Positions 46,311 to 57,168 are shown, counted from the stretch's first letter. The stretch: 64,000 bases of DNA from Pictodentalium vernedei (GCA_031216915.1 CM062290.1:169713453-169777452); one strand, 5' to 3'. Numbers and translations: made by a program. Notes: a model not told the origin generated them from the letters alone.

Positions 46311-46498
46311 GCTGGTTGTCGAGATCGTTTTGAACCCATTCCAACGATTTTCGCAGACCTTATAATTTCTGCTTTCACGACATAACGCTCGGTTGAGTTC
46401 GGATGAACTCAATGACATCTGATTTGTTTGTTTTCATTGATTGCAGTTTTTTCAAACGCGGTCGAAATTCAAAGTTATTTTTTTAACCTTTAATCATT

Positions 46499-46696
46499 TT
46501 GATAATTAATTCAATAATTAATTGCACGAACAACCATAAAATTTCCAAGGAGGAAGTCATTCGGGAAATCCAGAAACATGAAGTGTCTAACAAGGCTTTG
46601 CATAACTACAAAGATATCGAATTCAAAAAGAACGTTTGGCTGGAAGTTTCAGTGAAGCTTGGAATGGAGGGCACGCTTTGTTTTGTTTTTCTTTAA
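46499..46696 (+). pseudogene. MADF (Myb/SANT-like) domain fragment
   Basis: The frame reads ISKEEVIREIQKHEVSNKA, LHNYKDIEFKKNVWLEV and SVKLGMEG. This matches the first two helices of a MADF domain (the L-x-x-x-V-x-x-H-x-x-LYD, YKD, K-x-x-x-W-x-x-V pattern). MADF proteins are DNA-binding cofactors, and related Myb-like proteins are the second gene of Harbinger transposons. The domain ends early at a stop after GTLCFVFL. No start codon or acceptor is clear. With the end repeats at 46190, a Harbinger relic is most likely. Confidence 0.6.
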
Positions 46697-46776
46697 AGCA
46701 GGTACCAGAATGTTCCACCAGAGAACAGCAAAATTCAGATTTTTTCGAAACGTGTGGGGCTTTTGGTACTCGCAAG

Positions 46777-46967
46777 GCCTGCATTTACCCAATGTAACGG
46801 CTATATAGGATCAGCGCTGTCCACAAAAATTGCCATTCATATACTACGAGCTCGTTCCAACGAGAAGTCATAAGCTATATTTTTGAGACAAAAAAAATGA
46901 AAAATTTTAGTCGTTCGAAATTTGTCTTTCATGTGTCATCCTGTAGTCGTATAAGGTAAATGGTTAA
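46777..46967. mobile_element. MITE family A copy 3, internally deleted
   Basis: Left end (TTTACCCAATGTAACGG, CAGCGCTGT, AAAATTGCCA) and right end (ATAAGGTAAATGGTTAA, TTAA at 46964-46967) are present. One arm of the central palindrome is missing, so only GAGCTCGTTCCAACGAG onwards remains. It is the most diverged copy. Confidence 0.8.
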
Positions 46968-47181
46968 TGTTTGTTGTTAGTATGCCCTTCGTAAGCACGC
47001 GTCACATAGAAACAAAAATGAAATAAACTTACAGTCTAACCGTTTGTGTTTGAACAGCGTACTGCCCATACGTCGAAGGCATGCTTTGATGTTGTGGATG
47101 TAATATAGTCAGTCAGGATTATAGTTAAAAACTCCGGACTTCTTGAACATTTATTGATGAATAAGTAAGATACACATTTTA

Positions 47182-47427
47182 TTAACCCTTTATCTAACAT
47201 GAAAAACAGACGACACTTGCAAACAAAATTCTTGAATAACTGATTTTTTTCATTTTTTGTCTCAAAAACATAGGTTATGACCCCTCATTGGAACGAGCAC
47301 GATGAGCTCGTTCCAAAGAAGGGTCATAATCTATGTTTTTGAGACAAAAAATGAAAATATAATGAAAATTATTTTTTTTGAGAATAGCGCTGGCCGATTT
47401 TGACCGTTACGTTAGGTAAAGGGTTAA
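47182..47427. mobile_element. MITE family A copy 4
   Basis: 246 bp from TTAACCCTTTATCTAACATG to TTAGGTAAAGGGTTAA, with the full central palindrome (a few substitutions: CATTGGAAC, AAAGAAGGGTC). Orientation is opposite to copy 5. Confidence 0.9.
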
Positions 47428-47634
47428 TCGTGACACAACTTTATTATTTAATTAACTCTACCTTACCGTTACTCCAGATTGGTCGGGGTGGGCACCTAAA
47501 AGCCCGAATCGGGTCCTACCGACTTCCATTTGTATGCCCAACTGTATTAGTGGTACTCGTCACAAGCAGAGAAATCTAAAACTTAGATGTGAGTCTTCCA
47601 TGGAAGACGTGTGTCGCCTGCACTATATTTTAAT

Positions 47635-47910
47635 ATTTCAGACAGAATTCTAAGTGGAAAGGGGGCATAACTCTGGAAAAAATACAGCGGATCAAAAAAT
47701 AAAATAGGAGGTGCACAATGCCATTATGTGATAAAGAATCACTGAAAGTTTCATCAAAATCCATTCATAGGTTAAAGAGGAGTGGCGGATAAGAGAAAGT
47801 GTGACGCGGACGACGACGCAGACGACGCGGACGACGCAAGACGACAAACGTAATCCCTATATGTCGCTCCCCACTTCCTGGGGCGGCGACACAAAAATTA
47901 TATGTGACAG
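47635..47910. repeat. Dispersed repeat with GACGACGCGG tract
   Basis: GGGGGCATAACTCTGGAAAA, CTGAAAGTTTCATCAAAATC, CATTCATAGGTTAAAGAGG, a GACGACGCGG tract, then CCCTATATGTCGCTCCCCAC. I associate this composite repeat with molluscan genomes, which is a recollection and not a search. Function unknown. Confidence 0.6.
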
Positions 47911-48540
47911 CATTCCTGAATCGATGTTGACGTGCCCCCATAATGATATATAAATATTAACAAAGTACACCACTCGTTTTTTGAACACGATAGCGCTTAT
48001 CTTCATTACCCCCCCCCCCCCACACCACCCCCCCCACCCCCTTCAAATTTGATTCACCCATCGTATCCAGCAGTACCCGGTGTCAGCTTCGCAATGATAG
48101 CCAATTGTGCTCATGTGAAGCATGTGCTGTGTGAGTCGTGTGCACTTGCGCAGAAACAGTATAATACTTTCTAATGCACTATGTGTTGGAAACAATTTAA
48201 AAGGCAAGACCATCCCAAAAGACATGGAGCATAACAGTGCCGCCAAGGCAAACCTTCTAGAAACGAACAGTTGGAAACTGAACTGCCAGAAAACCCAAAT
48301 ACAAAACCTTGTTATATGGGGGTTGTGTGAAACCCATTCATCATAATACAGCTGGTGACACAGAACCTAAATGATATGGTTTATTAGAATCTGGGATATT
48401 AGATCATTTACAATGCGAGAAATACCACGAATCAAGAGGACTTCAAGTGTCAAAGCAGCACCCATCATAGATGGAGAGATGAAAGACATTCTCGAGGATA
48501 CGTACGGTTGAAGAAAAAATGAGTCGATACAATGAACTTT

Positions 48541-48995
48541 ACACGCTAAAAACTAAAGTGTTAAAAACTACACTTGAAGTGCTGTATTTAACACTTACTA
48601 AGTGCAGAACTAGCACTTTGTTCAAGTGTACATATCCCAGAACTTGACAGGTGTTACAATAATACCACTTGACAAGTGTAATGTCGCGACACTTAAAAGG
48701 AAACAACGCAGATGACGCGGATCAGGCTCGAATCTCGAGCCTGATCCGCGTCATCTGCGTTGTGTCCTTTTAATTATGTATCCACAAAGCGCAAATCAAA
48801 TTATGGACGATTCTGGAAGAACCACCAATGCTAGACACATGGGATGTGCCATCCATTCAAGTTTCAGATAGCTGACGATTGTAATGTTTGAGTGCTTAAA
48901 GCATTGCACTTTGAGTGTTAAAATCAAACCCTAAGAGTTAGAATGGGTTTAACACCTTGAAAGTGTCAGTTTTAACACTTTAGTTTTTAGTGTGT
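48541..48995. mobile_element. Inverted-ended MITE with internal palindrome
   Basis: Ends: ACACGCTAAAAACTAAAGTG at 48541, and the inverse CACTTTAGTTTTTAGTGTGT ending 48995. The interior has further inverted CACTT/AAGTG words and, at 48695-48771, a 37-bp palindrome (AAAAGGA, ACAACGCAGATGACGCGGAT) with one mismatch and a 3-bp spacer. Target duplication not resolved. Confidence 0.8.
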
Positions 48996-49078
48996 ATTAC
49001 AGGAATAGTAAACATTTTGAGAAAAGGCCCAGACCGTTGAAGAAATCGAAAGAAAGAATGAAGATTTCGTCCAGGTTA

Positions 49079-49478
49079 TTTTAGACTCATTCCAATGACA
49101 ATTAGAGATAAAGCAAAGGTACTACTAAATTGTATAAAATCAGATCCAAACCTATCGTGGAATGAGATTGTAGAGTAGATTCATAAATTTCAGACAGTCG
49201 AGGGTTTCAGCATCGCCGACCTCTTGGACGATTTCTTGAGAAAGCGAAAGACATTTCAACCCAAAGGGTGAGAAGTGTTGGCCCATTCACTCGAAGAAGG
49301 TAGTATTCCTGGAGAGCTGGTGGGACTTAAGGAGCAAAGGGATGATATTTTACCCAAGTTACAAAAATTGATAAACTTGCCCCTTGAGTGCAACAAGGCT
49401 TTGCAATGCTTCAGCACCCAAGGGACGAAATACACCACCACCCATACTAATCTGTATATTATGAGGCCTAAGACATAA
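49079..49478 (+). pseudogene. Broken ORF of an uncharacterised repeated family
   Basis: Across two stops the frame reads IPMTIRDKAKVLLNCIKSD, LSWNEIVE, FSIADLLDDFLRKRKTFQPKG and EVLAHSLEEGSIPGELVGL. It resembles an unnamed multicopy invertebrate protein family with a pattern WNERGE ... DLVNDxxRxRKxFxPxGW ... NIPxExVG. Role unknown. This resemblance is from memory. In-frame stops at about 49175 and 49270 show decay. Confidence 0.4.
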
Positions 49479-49749
49479 AACAAACCAAGAGCACGAGCTT
49501 TTGATCGGAAAGAAATAATTACAAAAATGAAAAATAAAACCAAAAACCGCCCGTCCGCAAGCACGCAATTTTACAAAACATGGCCGAGAAACAGAAGATC
49601 TAATTTGTTGGGCCTTATATAAATAACTGAAAACACTGAACGAATTACAGCAAATGAATGTTTCGTCATTTCAATGGAAAGACAAAATGCAGCGATAGCA
49701 GGCATTCGTATGACCATAATTTATAAGAGAGGCGATACTAGTAAGGGAA

Positions 49750-49960
49750 GACACTTTGACGAACTGATTTAAAATTGAAATACCCATAGACATTTATTCG
49801 CCAGAGAAAATCCACGATCGCGTGTTCTATGGCGAGCTGGTTTAACACTGAAAATGCCCATAGGGTTTGATTTTTTTAAAAATCCACGGTCGTATGTACT
49901 ATGTTAACTGATTTAACACTGGAAATTCCCATAGACATTTTTTTTCGCCAGAGTGCCATC
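49750..49960. repeat. About 80-bp tandem repeat, three units
   Basis: CTGATTTAAMAYTGRAAWT, CCCATAGRC, CGCCAGAG and AATCCACGRTCG recur at about 49759, 49840 and 49909, with unequal spacing. Confidence 0.65.
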
Positions 49961-50086
49961 GGCCGAGAAAGAAAAAATAATTTCTGTTCAAACCATCGAA
50001 GAGTGAAAATACCTCTGGCAAAATGTGCGCGATCATATTAAAAAAAAACAATCACATTCAAATAAAAGTTTTCAAGAATTTTACAG

Positions 50087-50245
50087 GATGAAAATTCACA
50101 TCTATCGAAAGAACTATGGCATAACACAGTGAAAAAGACTGAACGAAACACGCTCGAACCAAATCTTAGCTATAGTTGTAACAAAGACAAAGGCGTGACC
50201 AGTGAACGAATAATGGAGACTCAGAAACAAACCACAAAAGAAGTT
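50087..50245 (+). pseudogene. Host-like exon, 5' part, interrupted by LTR element
   Basis: After an acceptor-like TTTTACAG (50079-50086) 53 codons are open without a stop (DENSHLSKELWHNTVKK ... QKQTTKEV) up to the LTR boundary at 50246. With one AAGTT target copy removed, the frame continues at 56969. Composition is charged and Thr-rich, and no family was recognised. The locus is disrupted in this haplotype. Confidence 0.45.
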
Positions 50246-51798
50246 TGTCAGGGACTCCTGAGGCCCCGTAAGGCCTGGGCTGACGTGGGGTTATTTAGTC
50301 CCGCTGATGAAGTTGCGGGAAAATTAGACCAACGTGGAGGGTCGGAATCCAAGTGTCGCGAACTCTGCGCAGAGAGCTGAGTTAGACCGACGCCGTGATT
50401 CCTTCTCTGCCAAATTGGCCTGAAATAGGTTCGATTTCCGTTAGGTGTGATTCCTAATCACTTCAGGCTGTATAATGGAAAGAATGATTTAAAGTAACAA
50501 CGATTCTTTTATTTACACATAAAAAAATAAATCCGTTTCAATATTTCAACAATCAACAATTCAATTCTTTTCACAGAAAATGGGTCACTACGGTTAAATG
50601 ATTCTAAACAATCATATAGTCATTCTATAGCCCTGTACTGGCACTATAGTCTACACACTGGAAATGTTACTACCGTGAGCTCGCCATAAGAGCTTCACAA
50701 ATCTGAAATGTTATTACTGTGAGCTCGCCATAAGAGCTTCACCCGCTTAGGCTCAAATGTCAACGTCTGCGCGTAACTGTACCTCTGGCTGTCGGAGGGT
50801 TCCGACCAGCAATGTTCGTCATCTATGAAAACACCGCACTTCTGATTTGGGTCAGATGTTGTCTACTCTTACCTTATGTGCCTTTTGAAAGTCCTCCGTG
50901 AAAGTCCTATTGAAATATTCACTGTTCCTGGTTGAATTCACGATTCACAAATGCCCTTTTTGTGCTAGGGCGAAATTGTCACTCACACCGATCTCCAGTC
51001 GGTATTACGATGCTTCGACAGCAAAACAAACTACTCAGAACGCAATCAGTCTGACGCTTCAAAGGGTTAATACGCACAATACAATTAACCTACACTTCTG
51101 ACTATTGCAGGCCGATACCTGCTACTCGACAATCTAAACTTTAACGTTCCACCTGGGGTGTCCCTTCTCACGAATTCGGCCCCGTAGCCGCCTATCAACT
51201 TTAAGCTAAATCAATCATGGAATCCCCTCTCTGGCGATTCCAGCCGTTTCAGGGTCCTGTGATCGAAGGTACCCTTATGCCAGGAAACAGAGTCCGCCTG
51301 TCCTGGACTTCACCAACGTGTGTGTGACCCCAAGTGTGTGTCTAATGCTCTGCCCTTCCAGGTATATATATACTTTTTACCTTAAACTGTCAGGTGGACC
51401 GACGCTCATCTGTCCACCTGTCAAAACGGTGGGAGATGACGTATATCGAGGCAGAATCAATACAAGTCATCTCACGCGTGACTTAACGATGATTCGTTCC
51501 TGACACGCATTGCTATAACTAATGATCAGGTGACGACACGACAGACATTTCTATCGTTTTAAAATCTCGTATCTTAATTGACCGTGACGATAAATGAGAT
51601 TAGACCTTATCTAACATACCGTTTCTCCCCTGGGTCCCTGCGCTAAAGCTGGATATACACCACGTGTGTTTTTCCAGCTTTACAGAGAAGTGAAATTCAT
51701 GTAGGTTTTTCGCCTTGATGCGGAATATATTTTGAACTTACAGTATCTTTAAATATGAGGCCCCTTGCCCCTATATTTAGGCTGGCTTTGCCCTGACA
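50246..51798 (-). repeat. 3' LTR
   Basis: 1553 bp, differing from the other LTR at about eight positions that I could see by eye (for example 50864 G/A, 50874 T/A, 50927 T/C). That is about 99.5% identity, implying recent insertion. Contains a direct repeat CTCGCCATAAGAGCTTCAC. Confidence 0.95.
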
Positions 51799-52617
51799 AC
51801 TCCCTTCCCGAGAGAAACACCCTGTGTATCTCTTAAAACACGAGGGGCAAAGCCACGCACGTTCGCCTCTCACACCTTTTTACAATCTACCCATCATGTT
51901 CAAGACTACAAAACTGTGCCCTAGTGGTCGTGGGGTTCATGACCGGGCTCATGCGTCGGCCATACCGATTCCCACGACACACACGCTACCACATGCTCCC
52001 GTCTTGCGGGTTTAGAGTAGCCTTACTCTTAGATTTGCAGCACTCTCTCCCTCTCTGTAATACTATATATTTACACCTAAACATACACATTTTTATACAC
52101 GTTCGCCCATTTTGCAAACAGTTCACTTGGCACTCACTCCGACGAGTAACACCGTCCGCGCCTTTGCGTCAGATGGGTTAATTCCAACGGAGTGTAACTT
52201 CGCCTCCCGTTCCCCTATGACTTGTGAAGGGGCAAACGACCCCTGCATTATGTTGAGCCTCACCCTCGCAAAGCTCAACCAGGGCATTAAAATTGTGACG
52301 CACACACTCACACATTCAACACACAGATTTCCCGACCGCGCCTTTGCGACAGACGGGGTTAGTGTATCCCATACTTACAAAACTCGACACACATGCTCCC
52401 CGTCCACGCACATGCGACGAACGGGGCAGTGTATCTCACATTCGCACTCACAAACAACTCTAGTCAGCAGTCAGAGCAATAATAATACTAAAATAAGAAA
52501 ATTCCTTCCGGGCCTTAACACCGGGTTTACGAAACTCATCACCTCACCCACAAAAATATTTGCGACTGGAGCCCCCGTCCCAAACACCAGGCCCGCAGCC
52601 ACCCAGCTATTGCTTCT

Positions 52618-55092
52618 TTATAACCACCGACCATTGGTAGGGGCCCGGTTCCCAGAATCCCCTTGGGTAACCCTCGACACACCCCTACTTCTCGCCCCGT
52701 TATTTCTACGGGTATTCCACCAGGGTCCCCATACCCTGTCATTTTCGCATTCCCAAGAGCTTCCCTTGGCGCTATATCCCCCAGGCTCACTCGTCCCGGC
52801 GATTACCGCCGTTCGAACGACACCGGCCGCCCTTGGCCCTTGTGCCGTCGACCCCCCGGTCCATTGCGACGACTTCTTGCGCACATTGGGCGCTGTGCGC
52901 CCCCGGCACTCTCTACGTGGTCTCCGCCACCTAGGATGCTTCTCCTTTGATTTGTGGACCCTTTTCTCGGTCCCCTGGGCGCCCACCTTAGTGGTCCCAT
53001 CCACTTTAACATACTCAACTTGTGTTGACCCGTGCCCCCTCAATTCTGGGGAAGTTTGCCCAGCCATTTGCGTGGGTCTGGCCTCCCCTCTCCACACGGG
53101 TGACACCGACTTCTTGGGGCGCTCAACTCCCCCACATAAATTTGCTTGAGGGTCTTTCCCCAATGATCCCATTGGGTTCCCTCGCTGTTTGGCGTTTCGC
53201 CTGGACCGCCTGCGGCCTCTTCTCCCTAATAGGACAGGAGTCGTCCCTCCTGAAACTTCCCGACATTTCGTCGTGTAGGGGCCATCCCCTGGACCATCGG
53301 ATTGGTTCCCCCTGGGAACCTTCCCTTCCTTACTCGTTGGGCCCTCACTTGGCCCCCTATCCCTGGACCATAACTCATCAGGGCTTGCCCTCACCCCTGG
53401 GATATTACCTATGACCAGGTCATACACAGGTGATTCAATGCACATGGCTTCCACTTCGCCACGATAAAATGGGGTATCCACCGTTATCCTCGCGATGGGG
53501 AACCTTCTAACGGTCCCATCTATCAAAATACACAAATGGTCACGACCCAACAATTGCTTGTCGTCAACCAGTTGCCTTCTAACCGCTGCAGAGGAGCACC
53601 CAGAATCCCGGAGCAGACGGATCTCCCTTTGTCCCACATACCCTGGGTACACTGGCATATCAACCTTCTCCTGCGAAGTTGTGAGCCTCTCACACATGCC
53701 ACTTATTATCGGGACAACCTTCCCGCCTTCCAGCCTTAATTCTCCCTCTTGTATACATTCCCGGAGGGGACTGTGTTCTGGACCGATAGTTTGACAGAAC
53801 GCTGCCGTCTGCCTACTGGGCCCTGGATCTACGCGGTCACCGTACTTCCAACCCCTTGGCGCTGCGTTCCCGGCCCCCTGCTGAGGTGGTCTAATGTTCC
53901 CAGTGGTCCTTACCTGCTTCTGCCAGCAGTCCCTGGCAATATGACCCCGCTTGTTGCAGATAAAACAAGTGGTGTCCTTGGGAGCGCTCCCCTTCCGGCT
54001 GGTCTGCGACGCAGGAGGGTCGGGGTGGTGTTGCCTTACGGGTGCCACTGCCAACCCGTTTGCCCCACCCCTAGCCGATTTGGATGCGTTTACACTCCCA
54101 CCGTGGGCCTCGATGTAGCGTTCTGCCACAGTTGCCATCTCATCATAGGTGGGCGGACCCCTTTCCTTGATGAACAGGCCCAATTCCTTGGAGCATGTAG
54201 TTAAAAACTGCTCTCGGAGAAATAGATCTCGCAGGGCTCCATACGACTCATTCACTTCTGCGAGATCAGTCCAGCGGTCAAAGTACCGCCTAGCTCGGGC
54301 AAAATACTGAGGTACTGTTTCTCCCTTCTCCTGCTTAATTTCTCGGAACTTGGTCCGGAATCCTTCTTCAGTGAGCTGGTATCTCCGAAGGATGGCATTC
54401 TTCAGCTCACTGTAGTCGTTAAGAAGTGCAGGAGGCATACTGGTATAAGCCTCGAGGGCTTTACCTGACAACAAAGGGCTCAAGCACATAGCCCATGTGT
54501 CTTCTGGCCACATTTGACTGGAGGCAAAACGCTCGAACCTCTCCAAGTACGAGTCCAAGTCATCTGTGTTTTCATTGAAATGAGCTAGATGGGGGCGTGG
54601 GGCATGAATTGCTACTCCTGCACTCCCATCCCCTGAGCGCCGACTTTCATTCTCCACATCGGCCCTTGCTCTGAGGAGCTCTAATTCTCTCTCGTGCCTC
54701 TGTTGTTCGAGCTCTCGCTCTGCCTCCCTTGCCTCCCTTGCTAATTGGGCTTCCCTCTCTCTCGCCTCATTTGCTAATTGAATCTCTCTCTCTTTCGCCT
54801 CTCTTGCGTCTTTCTCACGCTCTCGTTCTAATTGGGCTTCTCTCTCCCTCGCCTCTCTTGCGTCTTTCTCACGCTCTCGTTCTAATTGGGCTTCTCTCTC
54901 CCTCGCCTCTCTTGCGTCTTTCTCACGCTCTCGTTCTAATTGGGCTTCTCTCTCTCTTGCGTCATTACGTAAGGCAATCTCCTTGGCCTCACGTTTCTGC
55001 TCATCTTTAACGAACTTATGAAGTTCTGCCCCCTCAAGGCCCATTTCCTTGCCTAATGATACCAGTTGGGCGAGGGGTGTAACAACATCCAT
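52618..55092 (-). CDS. Gag-protease polyprotein, 824 aa
   Basis: ATG at 55092, stop at 52618. Residues about 35-145 form a highly charged coiled coil with an 18-residue repeat (AREREAQLEREREKD, three units from residue 45). Residues about 165-335 form a capsid-like helical domain (DDLDSYLERFERFA, FRTKFREIKQEKGE, QYFARARRYFDRW). A CCHC zinc knuckle is at C376, C379, H384 and C389. A retropepsin-like domain spans about 475-570 with DSG at 496-498 and YDLVIGNIPG at the C-terminal side. Normal elements continue into RT after this motif. Here about 250 basic, Gly/Arg-rich residues follow instead, with no pol domain. The frame is fully open, consistent with youth. Expected function: particle assembly and self-processing. 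Confidence 0.9.
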   Translation of the reverse strand: MDVVTPLAQLVSLGKEMGLEGAELHKFVKDEQKREAKEIALRNDAREREAQLEREREKDAREAREREAQLEREREKDAREAREREAQLEREREKDAREAKEREIQLANEAREREAQLAREAREAERELEQQRHERELELLRARADVENESRRSGDGSAGVAIHAPRPHLAHFNENTDDLDSYLERFERFASSQMWPEDTWAMCLSPLLSGKALEAYTSMPPALLNDYSELKNAILRRYQLTEEGFRTKFREIKQEKGETVPQYFARARRYFDRWTDLAEVNESYGALRDLFLREQFLTTCSKELGLFIKERGPPTYDEMATVAERYIEAHGGSVNASKSARGGANGLAVAPVRQHHPDPPASQTSRKGSAPKDTTCFICNKRGHIARDCWQKQVRTTGNIRPPQQGAGNAAPRGWKYGDRVDPGPSRQTAAFCQTIGPEHSPLRECIQEGELRLEGGKVVPIISGMCERLTTSQEKVDMPVYPGYVGQREIRLLRDSGCSSAAVRRQLVDDKQLLGRDHLCILIDGTVRRFPIARITVDTPFYRGEVEAMCIESPVYDLVIGNIPGVRASPDELWSRDRGPSEGPTSKEGKVPRGNQSDGPGDGPYTTKCREVSGGTTPVLLGRRGRRRSRRNAKQRGNPMGSLGKDPQANLCGGVERPKKSVSPVWRGEARPTQMAGQTSPELRGHGSTQVEYVKVDGTTKVGAQGTEKRVHKSKEKHPRWRRPRRECRGRTAPNVRKKSSQWTGGSTAQGPRAAGVVRTAVIAGTSEPGGYSAKGSSWECENDRVWGPWWNTRRNNGARSRGVSRVTQGDSGNRAPTNGRWL
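54785..54960. repeat. 54-bp tandem repeat in gag coiled coil
   Basis: Three near-identical 54-bp units encode the 18-residue Arg/Glu repeat. Unit length is a multiple of three, so the frame is kept. Confidence 0.9.
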
Positions 55093-55410
55093 TTTGATTT
55101 TTTCTTTCTATCTTCAACACTCGTCAGAAAGAACGAAGAAGGAAAAGAAAAAAAAAATATGGCAATTAATCTTAATTTACCTCTGTAATTTAACGTAATT
55201 AAACGCACCAAATATTCTGAAACCTACCGCAGTTATAGTGGCTATTAAGTATCCTTTTGGGGACTACTGTATTGCGATATTAAACCCTTGAACGGCATCA
55301 ACTGACCGAACGCGTCAAAACCTAAACAGAACCGCCATTAAAATAAAACAAAATTTCCATATAGCCATTTTTTACCTTTTAGAAATATCCTGGTAGCGCT
55401 CGCCAATCAA

Positions 55411-56963
55411 TGTCAGGGACTCCTGAGGCCCCGTAAGGCCTGGGCTGACGTGGGGTTATTTAGTCCCGCTGATGAAGTTGCGGGAAAATTAGACCAACGT
55501 GGAGGGTCGGAATCCAAGTGTCGCGAACTCTGCGCAGAGAGCTGAGTTAGACCGACGCCGTGATTCCTTCTCTGCCAAATTGGCCTGAAATAGGTTCGAT
55601 TTCCGTTAGGTGTGATTCCTAATCACTTCAGGCTGTATAATGGAAAGAATGATTTAAAGTAACAACGATTCTTTTATTTACACATAAAAAAATAAATCCG
55701 TTTCAATATTTCAACAATCAACAATTCAATTCTTTTCACAGAAAATGGGTCACTACGGTTAAATGATTCTAAACAATCATATAGTCATTCTATAGCCCTG
55801 TACTGGCACTATAGTCTACACACTGGAAATGTTACTACCGTGAGCTCGCCATAAGAGCTTCACAAATCTGAAATGTTATTACTGTGAGCTCGCCATAAGA
55901 GCTTCACCCGCTTAGGCTCAAATGTCAACGTCTGCGCGTAACTGTACCTCTGGCTGTCGGAGGGTTCCGACCAGCAATGTTCGTCATCTATGAAAACACC
56001 GCACTTCTGATTTGGGTCAGATATTGTCTACTCATACCTTATGTGCCTTTTGAAAGTCCTCCGTGAAAGTCCTATTGAAATATTCACCGTTCCTGGTTGA
56101 ATTCACGATTCACAAATGCCCTTTTTGTGCTAGGGCGAAATTGTCACTCACACCGATCTCCAGTCGGTATTACGATGCTTCGACAGCAAAACAAACTACT
56201 CAGAACGCAATCACTCTGACGCTTCAAAGGGTCAATACGCACAATACAATTAACCTACACTTCTGACTATTGCAGGCCGATACCTGCTACTCGACAATCT
56301 AAACTTTAACGTTCCACCTGGGGTGTCCCTTCTCACGAATTCGGCCCCGTAGCCGCCTATCAACTTTAAGCTAAATCAATCATGGAATGCCCTCTCTGGC
56401 GATTCCAGCCGTTTCAGGGTCCTGTGATCGAAGGTACCCTTATGCCAGGAAACAGAGTTCGCCTGTCCTGGACTTCACCAACGTGTGTGTGACCCCAAGT
56501 GTGTGTCTAATGCTCTGCCCTTCCAGGTATATATATACTTTTTACCCTAAACTGTCAGGTGGACCGACGCTCATCTGTCCACCTGTCAAAACGGTGGGAG
56601 ATGACGTATATCGAGGCAGAATCAATACAAGTCATCTCACGCGTGACTTAACGATGATTCGTTCCTGACACGCATTGCTATAACTAATGATCAGGTGACG
56701 ACACGACAGACATTTCTATCGTTTTAAAATCTCGTATCTTAATTGACCGTGACGATAAATGAGATTAGACCTTATCTAACATACCGTTTCTCCCCTGGGT
56801 CCCTGCGCTAAAGCTGGATATACACCACGTGTGTTTTTCCAGCTTTACAGAGAAGTGAAATTCATGTAGGTTTTTCGCCTTGATGCGGAATATATTTTGA
56901 ACTTACAGTATCTTTAAATATGAGGCCCCTTGCCCCTATATTTAGGCTGGCTTTGCCCTGACA
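55411..56963 (-). repeat. 5' LTR
   Basis: 1553 bp, same boundaries (TGTCAGGG to CCCTGACA) as the left copy. Transcription toward lower coordinates would start here. A TATATATACTT word is at about 56528 on the + strand, but no start site is assigned. Confidence 0.95.
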
Positions 56964-56968
56964 AAGTT

Positions 56969-57100
56969 GCCACGCAAACGTGCGAAGGTCCTTTTGCACC
57001 AGGGAACGAAGGTTTAGCTCAAACTACCGAGCAGCTTTCAGACAAAACAAGAGTGCAATTTCTTCTCAAACATTGGACCAAACGAAGACTGAAATTGTAA
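56969..57100 (+). pseudogene. Host-like exon, 3' part
   Basis: Directly after the second AAGTT, 43 codons (ATQTCEGPFAPGNEG ... HWTKRRLKL) run in the frame of 50087-50245 to TAA at 57098-57100. The joined pre-insertion frame would be 96 codons from the acceptor to this stop. Unknown family. Confidence 0.45.
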
Positions 57101-57168
57101 ATGCAGACCAAATGAAGAGCGAAGCTTAATAGATGGGTCCTGCCGCCCCTAAAGAAAACAATTAAATC

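Larger units (their letters stand above)
50246..56963 (-). mobile_element. Young LTR retrotransposon, gag-protease only
   Basis: 6718 bp. Two LTRs of exactly 1553 bp begin TGTCAGGG and end CCCTGACA, and are flanked by a perfect 5-bp duplication AAGTT (50241-50245, 56964-56968). The internal 3.6 kb carries one long - strand ORF (gag plus protease) and no RT, RNase H or integrase. A primer-binding-site candidate TGGCGAGCGCTACCAGG (- strand) lies 5 bp inside the 5' LTR, which is the right-hand one. A polypurine tract GGGAAGGGAGT abuts the other. Gypsy-type affinity is inferred from the gag and protease. It must rely on a partner element for reverse transcription and integration. Confidence 0.93.

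Noticed and set aside
54729..55010. 93-codon + strand ORF with a Leu/Ser-rich repeat
   Set aside because: Mirror of the gag coiled-coil repeat on the - strand. The repeat period and the intact - strand frame show which strand is coding.
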